The notes: generated by a model from the letters alone, not told the origin. A DNA stretch of 64,000 bases from an uncultured Prevotella sp. (GCA_946415245.1 CAMKRS010000003.1:1-64000); one strand, 5' to 3'; counted from the first letter of the stretch, positions 42,874 to 51,601 are shown. Made by a program: numbers and translations.

Positions 42874-43338
42874 ATGGCGGAAATCCTCGACGAAACCGAC
42901 CTGCAGATACTGAAAACGCTGCAAAAAAACGCGAAATTGACCACAAAAGAGCTGGCCGATGCCGTTCATCTGACCCCAACACCCGTCTTTGAGCGTCAAA
43001 AACGACTTGAGAAGAAAGGCTATATTAAGAAGTATGTGGCAATCCTCGATCCAGAGATGCTGGGTCAAGGTCTGCAAGTGTTCTGCAAAGTGAAACTCAA
43101 GCAGATCAACCACGAGATAGCCGACGCATTCAACCGTCGTATCCAGCGCATACCCGAAGTCACCGAGTGCTATAACACCTCGGGCGCCTACGACTACTTA
43201 TTAAAGGTACGTGCACGCGATATGAAACAATATCAGGAGTTTGTGCTCAACAAACTCGGCGAGATAGAGAGTCTGGCCTCTATCGAGAGTACCTTCGTGA
43301 TGAGCGAACTGAAACAGAATTACGGTATCAACATCTAA
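42874..43338 (+). CDS. Lrp/AsnC-family transcriptional regulator
   Basis: A 154-residue regulator with an N-terminal winged HTH (LKTLQKNAKLTTKELADAVHLTPTPVFERQKRLEKKGYI) and a C-terminal RAM ligand domain (VTECYNTSGAYDYLLKVRARDMKQYQEF). It binds an amino acid, here plausibly methionine or a branched-chain residue. It is divergent from metY with overlapping promoter regions, so it may regulate that gene. Confidence 0.93.
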   Translation: MAEILDETDLQILKTLQKNAKLTTKELADAVHLTPTPVFERQKRLEKKGYIKKYVAILDPEMLGQGLQVFCKVKLKQINHEIADAFNRRIQRIPEVTECYNTSGAYDYLLKVRARDMKQYQEFVLNKLGEIESLASIESTFVMSELKQNYGINI

Positions 43339-43363
43339 CAGAAATCATAAAAAATAAGACTAT

Positions 43364-44089
43364 ATGAAAAGAATTCTTATCGCCCTCTTTGCAGCCGTCA
43401 TCGCTGCTGTAAATGTCAACGCTCAGTTTAGGAGCACCTATTTCACCGCTGACGAGATGCCCAATGGTGTCGTCTTCCTGCCATCACCGCCCGACACCAC
43501 ATCGATACTGTTCATCAGCGATTACGCCCAATATATGTGGGGTAAGACCATCCGCAACACAGAACGCGGACAAGAAGCCATCGACCATGTGGTGACGTCA
43601 GTATCTGAAATGGCGGCCCTTTTCAGCAAACCCTTTGGTATGACCATCTCAAGAGAGGCAACGCCCGCTATCTACAAGATGCTGTTGAAGGCGATTCCCA
43701 CCCTACGTCTGAGTGCTGTCCATCCCAAGGAGACCTATATGCGCAAGCGACCCTATGTCAGGATGAACGAGACAACACCTGTTCCTCAGGAAGAAGAGGA
43801 ACTGCGCAATTCCGGCTCCTACCCTTCCGGACATGCCATCCGAGGTTGGGGAATGGCTCTGTTGCTGGCAGAAATCAATCCTGCAGCACAAGATGCCTTG
43901 TTGAAATTGGGTTATGAATGGGGAGAGAGCCGCGTCATCCTCGGCTATCACTGGCAGACGGATATCGATGCCGCCATCGCTCTGGCCTCAGCCAGCTATG
44001 CCCGCCTGCACACCAGCCAAGAGTTTCTCGACGATATGGCCAAAGCCCGCGAGGAATATGCCTGCCTGAGTAAAAACCAGACGCGCTAA
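43364..44089 (+). CDS. PAP2-superfamily class A-type acid phosphatase
   Basis: A 241-residue exported enzyme (signal to about VNAQF). The three phosphatase motifs are present: KRPYVR (KX6RP-type), SYPSGHAIRGWGMA and GESRVILGYHWQTDIDA. It resembles periplasmic PhoN-like non-specific acid phosphatases. It follows the Lrp-type gene by 25 bp and may be co-transcribed. Confidence 0.9.
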   Translation: MKRILIALFAAVIAAVNVNAQFRSTYFTADEMPNGVVFLPSPPDTTSILFISDYAQYMWGKTIRNTERGQEAIDHVVTSVSEMAALFSKPFGMTISREATPAIYKMLLKAIPTLRLSAVHPKETYMRKRPYVRMNETTPVPQEEEELRNSGSYPSGHAIRGWGMALLLAEINPAAQDALLKLGYEWGESRVILGYHWQTDIDAAIALASASYARLHTSQEFLDDMAKAREEYACLSKNQTR

Positions 44090-44119
44090 TCCCCGTTTTT
44101 TCAAATGTGGTGCGGCGCT

Positions 44120-44167
44120 TCAACTTGTCATTGCAACAATACTGATAAACAAAAAAACTTTTTTCAT
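44120..44167 (-). pseudogene. Truncated 5' remnant of a 55559-type lipoprotein gene
   Basis: On the minus strand, ATG at 44167 opens MKKVFLFISIVAMTS and stops at codon 16. The 27 bases at 44157-44183 are exactly the reverse complement of 55543-55569, which spans the leader and start of the lipoprotein at 55559. Similarity continues into the signal-peptide codons and then ends. It looks like a broken duplicate. The rest of 44090-44211 holds no gene. Confidence 0.7.
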
Positions 44168-44211
44168 ATACCTTATTTTGATATTGTTTTTTTGTATCAA
44201 ATGGGGCGTTT

Positions 44212-46347
44212 CTATTTCTCGCACAGGAAGTATTCCGACAGACCGTTCACCACGCGATGCCGGAAGCTGAAGCGATAGTTGTTTATCGCCCTACCCAGTT
44301 TGTTCGATGACATCTTCTCGGCATCGAAATAGGCATATTTTGAGGCGAAGAGAGTGAGAATCTCTGAAGTTCCCCACCAACGGCCCTCGCCATCCTTAGG
44401 TTTGCGGAAAGTCTCTGCAATCATCTCCTCCAGCGGAACGGTACGCTGATAAGGTTCGTTTTCCTTCATCAATTGGGTTATCTCGTCGTCTTCCAACCAG
44501 TAACGCTCCCCGTTGACTACCATCTGAAGCACTTGGGCGAAGAGCTGCGAGTGGTTGATATTATCGGTGAAATCAATGTTCTTTCCATTGGGAATGCCCA
44601 CACAGACGAACCTTCTGGAGCCTGTGGGGTCAACCAACGGTTGCTTCTGATTGGTAGTACCAATAAAAGAGGTATAACGACGGTATTGCTTGATGGTCTT
44701 GCCGTATGGCGGACGGAACTTGACATCACTCGACGACAGGAGATACTTCAGCACAATCTGCTGCGAATTGGTGGTCTTGTCGAACTCATCGATGTTGATG
44801 AGGGCAAAGGAGGTAAGGGCGATGTTCAGGTCGAACTCGTTCTTGAAGTTCAGCTTGTCATTATAGTAGTCGCGCAGTTCCTCAGGCAGCAGGATCTTGC
44901 AGAAACGAGTCTTTCCGCAACCTTGCCGACCTATCAGAAGTGGCGTTAACGCATTGCCAGTCAACTGCTTATCACTCTCGCGCCACTGTGCCACCATACC
45001 CATCAGCCAATAGCGCAGATATTTCTCCCAATGCGGCTGGTCGGTGGGCACACGGGCTGCAAGGTCTTTGATATAGTCGTGACCATCCCAAGTCGGGAGG
45101 TTCTTCAACCAAGTATTCACAGGGTCATACTGCTCGATGCGGGTGGAGTCGATAAAACGGTTCACGTCCTGATCCCACGACTTCAGTCCCTGTTCGCGAG
45201 CCTGAATGGTCATATCATTGCGCACCTCCTCCGTTAATGGCTTAAATGTCTGATCCTCAGAGTACTTATAGCGATACTCTGCCACACCCGTCATCAGGTT
45301 CTTGCGCATGTCGAAGTTGGCATTCAGAAACATCTCCGTGCGCATCGTCTGCAACGTCTCGTCAGGCACGCTCTTCAGTGGCTTCACCTTGTGTTTTTTC
45401 AGGTAGTCGGCTTGCAGACTGACGTCGTAGACCGATGAAAACACGTTTTTCACCAGTATGGGATCGGTGTTGAGGATTGGGTGTTCGAGGGTCAATCCCT
45501 GTGCGTGGGCCAATGGGATGCCTTGGTCCAGACAGAGACTGGCGATGCGCATCAGCATTTGCATCTGGCGGTCCTCGTCTGATACGTCTTCCAGCTTGAA
45601 ATAGTCACCCAGCACCTGTTTCACGATGAAGAGCCAGTTGAGATGATAGGTACGCGTGATGGTGCGACCAGGCATCAGCATGTCGCTCTCCCAGGATATC
45701 CTGGCTGGTTCGGGCTGGTCATGCTTCTCCGTATCAGCCTTGAAAGGTCGGGCATCGGGGTTGAAGTACATCTCGGGGTCGGCACTCATATAGACGGTGC
45801 GCTCCAGCGTGGGCTCGAGATACTCGATGTCGAAGCCAAACTGGTTCTGGTAGGCTCTGCGAGCCGTCTCGTACAGGTTCTTATGAAACTGTCGCATCTC
45901 GTCTTCCTTCGTGGGCAACTCCTTCCCCTCAAACATCTCGCCTCGACATACGATCTTCACTGACTTTCCTGATCCGCCCAAGAATGCCATCACCGTCTCG
46001 TCCAGCCTCGCAGCCTGGTTCCTGACAACAACGGCATCTTCGTAAGTTTTCAGTCCGTTCACCTCGACCACCACCAGTCCGTTGTACTTCAGACCTTTCT
46101 GCATCTCCTTGTAGTTCATGCATTCTACAGCGAAGAGGATTCGTGGCAGGTTCACTGTATGCTGCTGGTCGTCGATGATGATCTGTCCGTTGTTCATTCG
46201 CTGCGGTTTCAGGAACTGATAGTTCAGGCGTACGTTGAACACCTTGCTTTCATCCGGTCCCTTGCGGATCATGTCTGCGAGTTCCGACAATTCTAAACGC
46301 TTGATGACTTCTTTCTTGCGCGAAACTTTCAAATAACTGATTTTCAT
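44212..46347 (-). CDS. VirE/VapE-type ATPase with BT4734-like N-terminus and DUF3874 C-terminus
   Basis: A 711-residue protein. The N-terminal BT4734/BF3469-like and primase-like region runs to about 330. A VirE ATPase has Walker A LLIGRQGCGKTRF (about residue 470) and Walker B LINIDEFDK. The C-terminal DUF3874 ends in VVNGLSEYFLCEK. Such proteins are plasmid, phage or island-type primase-helicases. The ATG at 46347 is preferred over a GTG at 46389. It stands alone beside a palindrome-rich region, suggesting a replication or mobile-element relic. Confidence 0.85.
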   Translation of the reverse strand: MKISYLKVSRKKEVIKRLELSELADMIRKGPDESKVFNVRLNYQFLKPQRMNNGQIIIDDQQHTVNLPRILFAVECMNYKEMQKGLKYNGLVVVEVNGLKTYEDAVVVRNQAARLDETVMAFLGGSGKSVKIVCRGEMFEGKELPTKEDEMRQFHKNLYETARRAYQNQFGFDIEYLEPTLERTVYMSADPEMYFNPDARPFKADTEKHDQPEPARISWESDMLMPGRTITRTYHLNWLFIVKQVLGDYFKLEDVSDEDRQMQMLMRIASLCLDQGIPLAHAQGLTLEHPILNTDPILVKNVFSSVYDVSLQADYLKKHKVKPLKSVPDETLQTMRTEMFLNANFDMRKNLMTGVAEYRYKYSEDQTFKPLTEEVRNDMTIQAREQGLKSWDQDVNRFIDSTRIEQYDPVNTWLKNLPTWDGHDYIKDLAARVPTDQPHWEKYLRYWLMGMVAQWRESDKQLTGNALTPLLIGRQGCGKTRFCKILLPEELRDYYNDKLNFKNEFDLNIALTSFALINIDEFDKTTNSQQIVLKYLLSSSDVKFRPPYGKTIKQYRRYTSFIGTTNQKQPLVDPTGSRRFVCVGIPNGKNIDFTDNINHSQLFAQVLQMVVNGERYWLEDDEITQLMKENEPYQRTVPLEEMIAETFRKPKDGEGRWWGTSEILTLFASKYAYFDAEKMSSNKLGRAINNYRFSFRHRVVNGLSEYFLCEK

Positions 46348-46399
46348 ATCTGTTTTCTTGGTTTTTTGTTCTATATCCTTGTTGTTCACTTTCGGACTG

Positions 46400-46407
46400 C
46401 AAATATA
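46400..46407 (-). promoter_or_regulatory. -7 box TATATTTG for the VirE-type gene
   Basis: Minus-strand TATATTTG, 53 bp before the ATG at 46347. Confidence 0.55.
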
Positions 46408-47047
46408 CTAAAAATCTGGCATATTTCCCAAATTTTCCAAGAGAATTGTTTCGTTTTTCATGCTTAATCCTACCAAAACTTCGAATTTTTCTTTATAAAT
46501 CGAGTATTTCGCATCATTTATTCCACTACTTTAATCCTACTAATTCTCTACTAATTCTCTACATTATTCCTATTTATTTTTTCACTATATCATAGTTGTT
46601 CCCTGCCTAGCCCGCAAGTTTCCTAAGCCCTTCTTGCAACTTTTCCGTCTAATCCTCGCTCATAAATTCTCTAGAGAATTCAACCATTAACCCTAATCTC
46701 TCATTTGTTTTCCCCTAAGGGAACACTCAAATTCTCTAGAGAATTCATTAACTACCTTTCGTCTGAAATCTTGCAAGCCCATATCTTCATCTCTGTGAGT
46801 ACCCTTATCGGCAATTAATAGCCACTTATCACCAATTAAGAGCTCCTTATCTGGCAATAATGTGTACTTATTGCAGGTGTTTTGCAGCCAAAATGTGGGC
46901 TTTTGTAGAAATAATGTAGGGATATAGTAGGGTATTAGTAGGATTTTGGAAGGAATAATATGCGATATAAACATTCTAATAACCAATATGTTATTTGCAT
47001 TTTAGTAGGATTAAATAGTAATAGATTATATCTCTGAAGTATATTTT
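46408..47047. other. AT-rich non-coding region with palindromes and repeats
   Basis: No convincing gene. It holds two identical 16-bp palindromes AATTCTCTAGAGAATT (46665-46680 and 46730-46745). TTCCC-CTAA-GGGAA (46710-46723) lies between them, and an 11-nt direct repeat CTACTAATTCT is at 46537-46558. A 14-bp inverted pair TTTAATCCTACTAA (46530-46543 and 47002-47015) and a 21-nt array (46805-46877) are also present. It looks like an origin-, operator- or recombination-type region of the adjacent ATPase gene. Confidence 0.7.
46805..46877. repeat. 21-nt tandem repeat
   Basis: Units begin at 46805, 46826, 46847 and 46868, each opening TTAT; the first closes TAGCCAC. The period is exactly 21 nt (three heptamers). 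It matches the grammar of the array at 3606-3668. Confidence 0.8.
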
Positions 47048-48226
47048 TTACCGCGGATTGAGGTTGAATCTTAATCCGAAGCTGATGGAGGGTGCCAAGG
47101 GATGCTCTTTGTAATAATGTTCGAGGTTGGAACCATCGTCGAAATAATAGCCAAGAGATGGCTCCAGGTAGACGCCGAGTTGCGGAGTAAATGAATATTC
47201 TGCTCCTGCTGCAGCATTGAGAGACCACTGCCAGGGCTTTTCAATATCAACCCCATCAGAACTCTTATAGTCGAATGACGCATTGATACATTTCTCGAGC
47301 ATGGCACTTCCTGAGAGATACAAGCGGAAATGACCAGAAGACCACAATTGCCAGACCATGCCAATAGGTATGCCTAAATAATGCAGCTTCTGATTGTAGT
47401 TTATATTGTAGAGGGGTATGCTGCATTCTGAATAGAGATAAGTATAGCTGATTCCGCTTAGCAGAGATAGCCGGTCGTTAAGCTGGTAATGCACACTGAG
47501 GCCGAAACGTAAAGGCAGACGATGCTTCCAGACGAATTCTGTCTGGGCGTTTGAAAACTGGCTGGTGATACCATAAAAAGCGTAATCTATGGAATTAACG
47601 TTTTTATAGTACAGAAGATTTGTATTAACAGAGTTGTTGGCTGCAAGCAGTCCACCAGATGCGGTCAGGCCTAAAGACCATCTGTCGGATGTCTCATTGC
47701 GTTTTGGCGATGGTTCGGATGACGGCAGTTGATAAGTCCTAGGATCATCCACCGGCTTCTTCGGCTGAGGTTCTGTCACAGGTTCCTCGCTATCTGACTC
47801 CTGGAGGACATCTTTATTTAGGTCATCATCAGATTCAGGCTCTGGCTCAGGCGCAGAAGGCTCCAGATCACAAGGGGTCTGACACTTTGTGAGGTTGTCC
47901 TCTTTCGACACCTTATGATTAATAGATGCGAGAGCCAGCTTATCATCCACTTTATCTTCTGATGCAGGTGTATCAGGTTTTTCTGGAGCGATCATCTCAC
48001 TTTTCACTGTGAGCTCCTTCGTTTCGTTGTTGTTATTGAGCTGGTAGACGGCAAAGAATCCGGCAACCGCAAGTAAGGCGGCAGCAGCAGCATAGTACCA
48101 ACGCCTATTGGTACTGTGATCTCTCACGTCCAACTCTTTACAAATGTCTTCCCAGAGACCTTCAGGGGGAGCCACCTTGTGACCCTCGAGCTTTCGTCGC
48201 AATTGTTCTTCCCAACTTCCTTTCAT
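47048..48226 (-). CDS. Dual membrane-spanning anti-sigma factor (Dma-like): cytoplasmic ASD, one TM, outer-membrane barrel
   Basis: A 392-residue protein of unusual build. Residues 1-42 are cytoplasmic, with LRRKLEGHKVAPPEGLWEDI, the likely sigma-binding part. One inner-membrane helix (YYAAAAALLAVAGFFAVY) follows, then an acidic, proline-rich periplasmic linker (about 70-155). The C-terminal PorT-like beta barrel of about 230 residues ends SISFGLRFNLNPR. This matches the Dma architecture described in Bacteroides thetaiotaomicron. Its start overlaps the stop of the sigma gene. A paralogue is at 60140-61426. Confidence 0.82.
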   Translation of the reverse strand: MKGSWEEQLRRKLEGHKVAPPEGLWEDICKELDVRDHSTNRRWYYAAAAALLAVAGFFAVYQLNNNNETKELTVKSEMIAPEKPDTPASEDKVDDKLALASINHKVSKEDNLTKCQTPCDLEPSAPEPEPESDDDLNKDVLQESDSEEPVTEPQPKKPVDDPRTYQLPSSEPSPKRNETSDRWSLGLTASGGLLAANNSVNTNLLYYKNVNSIDYAFYGITSQFSNAQTEFVWKHRLPLRFGLSVHYQLNDRLSLLSGISYTYLYSECSIPLYNINYNQKLHYLGIPIGMVWQLWSSGHFRLYLSGSAMLEKCINASFDYKSSDGVDIEKPWQWSLNAAAGAEYSFTPQLGVYLEPSLGYYFDDGSNLEHYYKEHPLAPSISFGLRFNLNPR

Positions 48227-48765
48227 TACTTACTGTCTATGAGTTCGTTTATTCTCTTTGCCAATTCTCTCTTTGCATAATAGAGCTGTGATGCTGATGT
48301 ACTCTCAGTGATTCCCAGCATCGCTGCTATCTTTTTATGAGGGTAGCCTTCGAAGACATAAAGGTTTATCACCGTTCTGTAACCGTCGGGCAGTTCACTG
48401 ATCAGCCTGTGCAGCTCGTCATTGGATATCTTCTCTGCTTGTGGCTCATCGTCGTCGGAAATCTGAATGGCCACAGGGTCTTGCTCTATGAAAAACAGCT
48501 TCTTCCGTTTTCTCAGGAAGCTGAGCGCCTCGTTCACCACCACTTTGATCATCCAGGCCCTCAGGCTCTCCTCATTCCGATAGTCGATGGTAGGAATAGC
48601 GGTGAATATCTTTACGAGACTGTTCTGCAACACATCCTTTGCATCGTTCTTCGAAGGCACATACCGGTAGCAGACCGATGACAACTCCTCTATGTACATC
48701 TTGTAGAGTTGGTTCATCGCCCTCTGGTCTTTCTGCCGTATGCGCTCAACGAGTTCTCTGACCAT
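48226..48765 (-). CDS. ECF sigma factor (Das-like)
   Basis: A 179-residue sigma-70 family ECF factor. Region 2 is MNQLYKMYIEELSSVCYRYVPSKNDAKDVLQNSLVKIF, and region 4 is LPDGYRTVINLYVFEGYPHKKIAAMLGITESTSASQLYYAKRELAK. The stop codon overlaps the anti-sigma start. Its upstream region carries the CAAGATTT element found before several other genes here, so autoregulation is likely. Confidence 0.92.
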   Translation of the reverse strand: MVRELVERIRQKDQRAMNQLYKMYIEELSSVCYRYVPSKNDAKDVLQNSLVKIFTAIPTIDYRNEESLRAWMIKVVVNEALSFLRKRKKLFFIEQDPVAIQISDDDEPQAEKISNDELHRLISELPDGYRTVINLYVFEGYPHKKIAAMLGITESTSASQLYYAKRELAKRINELIDSK

Positions 48766-48784
48766 TCTTTTCCTTATGGCTTTA

Positions 48785-48814
48785 CTTTAATAATCCAAAA
48801 TTACGCAAATCTTG
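48785..48814 (-). promoter_or_regulatory. Candidate ECF promoter of the first sigma/anti-sigma operon
   Basis: On the minus strand CAAGATTT (48807-48814), a 13-nt spacer and TTATTAAAG (48785-48793). A housekeeping-type TAATTTTG (48796-48803) sits inside the spacer. The -35-like CAAGATT forms a perfect 10-bp inverted repeat with the same element of the divergent serpin promoter (48808-48817 and 48855-48864). Confidence 0.65.
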
Positions 48815-48857
48815 TATGGAATCTCGATATTTTTAGATTCTTTAACACAATCTGATA

Positions 48858-48888
48858 CAAGATTCACCACTTTTTCCCATTATATATG
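48858..48888 (+). promoter_or_regulatory. Candidate ECF promoter of the serpin gene
   Basis: CAAGATTC at 48858-48865, a 14-nt spacer and TTATATATG at 48880-48888. It has the same shape as the elements at 55371, 55503, 57801 and 58526. Confidence 0.62.
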
Positions 48889-48912
48889 CAGAAACATTTA
48901 ACAAGACAAATT

Positions 48913-50223
48913 ATGAAGAAACATCTTTTTTCAGTAGCAGCAATGGCTGTCGGTAGCCTGCTGATGATGTCGTGCTCATCTTCTGACATAGAAGAAGATC
49001 TTGAGCCAAAATCAATTGTGGACATGTACTCTGAGTCACAGACTATCCAGCTAACTCAGGCTCAGCAGGTGTTTGTCAACGACAACAACACCTTTACGCT
49101 GAATTTCCTGAAGGCTGTCAACGAGACAGACCGCTCAGGAAAGAGTTTTATCTATTCACCCCTTAGCATCACATACGTATTAGGGATGGTAAACGATGCT
49201 GCAACAGGTCAGACAGAACAGGAACTGGAGCAGGCACTTGGTTTCCACCAAGGAGGCATCAATGCGGTGAACGATTACTGCAAGAATCTGATTGATAATC
49301 TGCCAAAGGTGGACAATAAGGTGACACTCAACATCGCCAATGCCATCTTCCTAAACAAGAACTACACTCTGAAACCACAGTTCACTCAGGACATGCAGAC
49401 CTACTACAATGCAAAAGCCGAAGCCCTCGACTTTGGGGCTCCTGAGACGCTCGACCACATCAATGGATGGGCCAAGGAGAAGACCAACGGTATGATTCCA
49501 AACATCCTTGATGAGATCGATCCATATATGGTATCATACTTGCTTAACGCTATCTATTTCAAGGCAGACTGGGCTTCGAAGTTCGACAAGAACAATACTA
49601 AGACAGAATCTTTCACCACAGACAACGGAAAGACGGAATTGCCGCTGATGCACCAGAACGTGCTTATCAACTATGTAAACAATGGCGTCTATTCAGCCAT
49701 CAAGATGCCTTATGGCAACGGCTATTGGGACATGACCGTTATGCTGCCTGAGGATGGCAAGACCACAGACGACATCATCAGCCAACTGTCATCAAGAGGT
49801 TTCAACGATGTGGAAGGCTTCTGCGGAACAATGGGGGGTGTTTTTAAACCTTACGAAGTCGATCTGAAGTTGCCGCGCTATGAGACAGAATCAGATACTA
49901 AAGATGTGCCAACAGGACTTACCGGCCTCTTACAGAAAATGGGGATTAACAGGATTTTTGATGGTAGCCTTGCAGAGATTCCCAATATGGCCAACGCGCA
50001 TGTGTATATCAGTATGATGCGTCAGAAGGCAAAGATCAAGGTCAACGAGGAAGGCTCTGAGGCTGCTGCCGTCACTGTCGCAGGAATAACGTTTACTTCC
50101 TACATTAATGAGCCAGTTCAATATCCCAAGGCCGTGTTCCATGCCAATCATCCCTTCGTCTATGTCATCCGCGAAGCATCCTCGGGTGTGATCCTCTTCG
50201 TCGGAAAGTTTACCGGTAAGTGA
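48913..50223 (+). CDS. Serpin-family lipoprotein
   Basis: A 436-residue serpin. The ATG at 48913 gives a lipoprotein signal (SLLMMSCSS). Serpin landmarks are FIYSPLSITYVLGMVNDAATGQTEQEL, the hinge VNEEGSEAAAVTVAGI and the C-terminal FHANHPFVYVIREASSGVILFVGKFTG. The reactive loop lies around ITFTSYINEPVQY. It probably inhibits host or competitor serine or cysteine proteases from the outer membrane. It is divergent from the first sigma gene. Confidence 0.93.
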   Translation: MKKHLFSVAAMAVGSLLMMSCSSSDIEEDLEPKSIVDMYSESQTIQLTQAQQVFVNDNNTFTLNFLKAVNETDRSGKSFIYSPLSITYVLGMVNDAATGQTEQELEQALGFHQGGINAVNDYCKNLIDNLPKVDNKVTLNIANAIFLNKNYTLKPQFTQDMQTYYNAKAEALDFGAPETLDHINGWAKEKTNGMIPNILDEIDPYMVSYLLNAIYFKADWASKFDKNNTKTESFTTDNGKTELPLMHQNVLINYVNNGVYSAIKMPYGNGYWDMTVMLPEDGKTTDDIISQLSSRGFNDVEGFCGTMGGVFKPYEVDLKLPRYETESDTKDVPTGLTGLLQKMGINRIFDGSLAEIPNMANAHVYISMMRQKAKIKVNEEGSEAAAVTVAGITFTSYINEPVQYPKAVFHANHPFVYVIREASSGVILFVGKFTGK

Positions 50224-50262
50224 ACTTAGAACTCATGGGGATATGTCCGTGATCGTTGCTTG

Positions 50263-50271
50263 TTATATAAG
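50263..50271 (+). promoter_or_regulatory. Partial copy of the ECF-type element (TTATATAAG)
   Basis: The 16 bases at 50261-50276 (TGTTATATAAGAAAGG) are identical to the end of the 57801 element. The upstream AAGATTT is missing at the expected distance, so function is doubtful. Confidence 0.35.
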
Positions 50272-50296
50272 AAAGGGCAAATAAAAACGAAAGCGT

Positions 50297-51061
50297 ATGA
50301 AAAAGAGCTTTTTATTATGGATGGGCGTTGTGCTGATGCTGGCTGTCGGCATGAGCAGCTGCAGTGGTGATGACGAAACCACCAGCATTGCAAAAGATAT
50401 ATATGATAACTTTTTTACTGAGAAGTATCATACAGATTCCATCAACGGATGGACTATTACACGAGATGAATCTGATAGAGTAACACAATTGATATTCTTT
50501 TTAGCAGGATACGATCCTATTGAGAAATTGTATAGCAGTCCAACATCCCTAGATGAAATCATGAACTTTTTCCCATTAAGCGATGGCAATGAAATCAGGT
50601 TAATACATCAAGATAAACCAACGCCCGTTGATGGACATCCTGAATTACAACAGTCTTACGAGGAATATGATCATTATTATAAAGGAGTTCTCGTGGTAAA
50701 CGGGATGTCACGATTATATTATTTCATAACCCCACAAGGCAAACGGATGTCATATGCCATAACAGAATCATTCATTGACATCAAGAACCTCGATCCCATT
50801 CCCGATATCTCAGAACAAAAGGCCAGACAGATTTTGGCAAACTATCTGAATGTTGACAGAGATGACACATGGCCTTGTAAACTTTATGTTAAAGAGTACT
50901 CCTCTAGAAAGAACGGACTGGTTGTTCGAGATCAGCGGCTTATCTATTTTGTTACAGGACCTTATGCTCCTAGTGATCCAAATGTTTGGTACTATACAGC
51001 ACCTCGATATCATGCGGAGATAGATGCCCATACAAGTGAACTAATTATGGTTACTGAGTAA
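50297..51061 (+). CDS. Hypothetical lipoprotein with PepSY/FTP-like region
   Basis: A 254-residue lipoprotein (GMSSCSGDD). The C-terminal part (SEQKARQILANYLNVDRDDTW, then YHAEIDAHTSELIMVTE) resembles PepSY/FTP domains of protease propeptides, which bind and inhibit peptidases. With a serpin just upstream, a protease-inhibition theme is possible. The assignment is tentative. Confidence 0.6.
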   Translation: MKKSFLLWMGVVLMLAVGMSSCSGDDETTSIAKDIYDNFFTEKYHTDSINGWTITRDESDRVTQLIFFLAGYDPIEKLYSSPTSLDEIMNFFPLSDGNEIRLIHQDKPTPVDGHPELQQSYEEYDHYYKGVLVVNGMSRLYYFITPQGKRMSYAITESFIDIKNLDPIPDISEQKARQILANYLNVDRDDTWPCKLYVKEYSSRKNGLVVRDQRLIYFVTGPYAPSDPNVWYYTAPRYHAEIDAHTSELIMVTE

Positions 51062-51077
51062 AAATAAAGAGAAACGA

Positions 51078-51560
51078 ATGGTTATGAGAAAGAGTTATTA
51101 TTTTGTTGTGTTAGCAGTGTTTATGACAATGTCATTCTTAGGCTGTAGCAGTGAAGACTACGAATCATCGACCGAACCAAGGTTGAGAATTCTGGGGACA
51201 TGGCAACAAATAATAAATCATGGACATCCTGTAGCTTCGGATAGTATTTATTATACATTCACTGCCAACGGAAAGTTGATTATCACCCATCGTAAACAAA
51301 ACAATACAGAGAAATTGGATGATGCTATAGGAACATATACCATTTATAGTAGTTGGACTTATGAAGCTGTTGATAATTGGACCTATGATGAGAAAAATGA
51401 GAAAACAGATGAAGTCATTGGATTAATCGATTATACAATCACAAACACTGATGGTTCTTGCGAATCTGGTGGATATAAGTGCAGAATTGGGGAGAAGGAA
51501 ATGCTATGGACAGGTTCCCCAGGAGTTGCAGATCTAACATGTAAATTTGAAAGACGATAA
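51078..51560 (+). CDS. Small lipocalin-like lipoprotein
   Basis: A 160-residue lipoprotein (SFLGCSSED). The LRILGTWQQIINHGHP...YYTFTANGKLIITHRKQ and following strands look like the lipocalin-like beta fold common in Bacteroidetes, where GTW opens the barrel. The function is unknown. It follows the previous gene by 16 bp and ends before a terminator. Confidence 0.65.
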   Translation: MVMRKSYYFVVLAVFMTMSFLGCSSEDYESSTEPRLRILGTWQQIINHGHPVASDSIYYTFTANGKLIITHRKQNNTEKLDDAIGTYTIYSSWTYEAVDNWTYDEKNEKTDEVIGLIDYTITNTDGSCESGGYKCRIGEKEMLWTGSPGVADLTCKFERR

Positions 51561-51601
51561 TTGACACGGAGAGGTCAGGTACTTGTTTGTCCAACAAAAA
51601 C

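Noticed and set aside
46743..46773. Minus-strand CAAGATTT resembling the ECF-type element
   Set aside because: At the required 14-nt spacing the -10 part reads TTAATGAAT, not TTATnnAnG, and no gene follows.
46693..46986. A 97-codon reverse reading frame with repeated L-L-I-x-D-K peptides
   Set aside because: Its repeats are the 21-nt array read in frame; composition is AT-rich and no family or signal is visible. Treated as non-coding.
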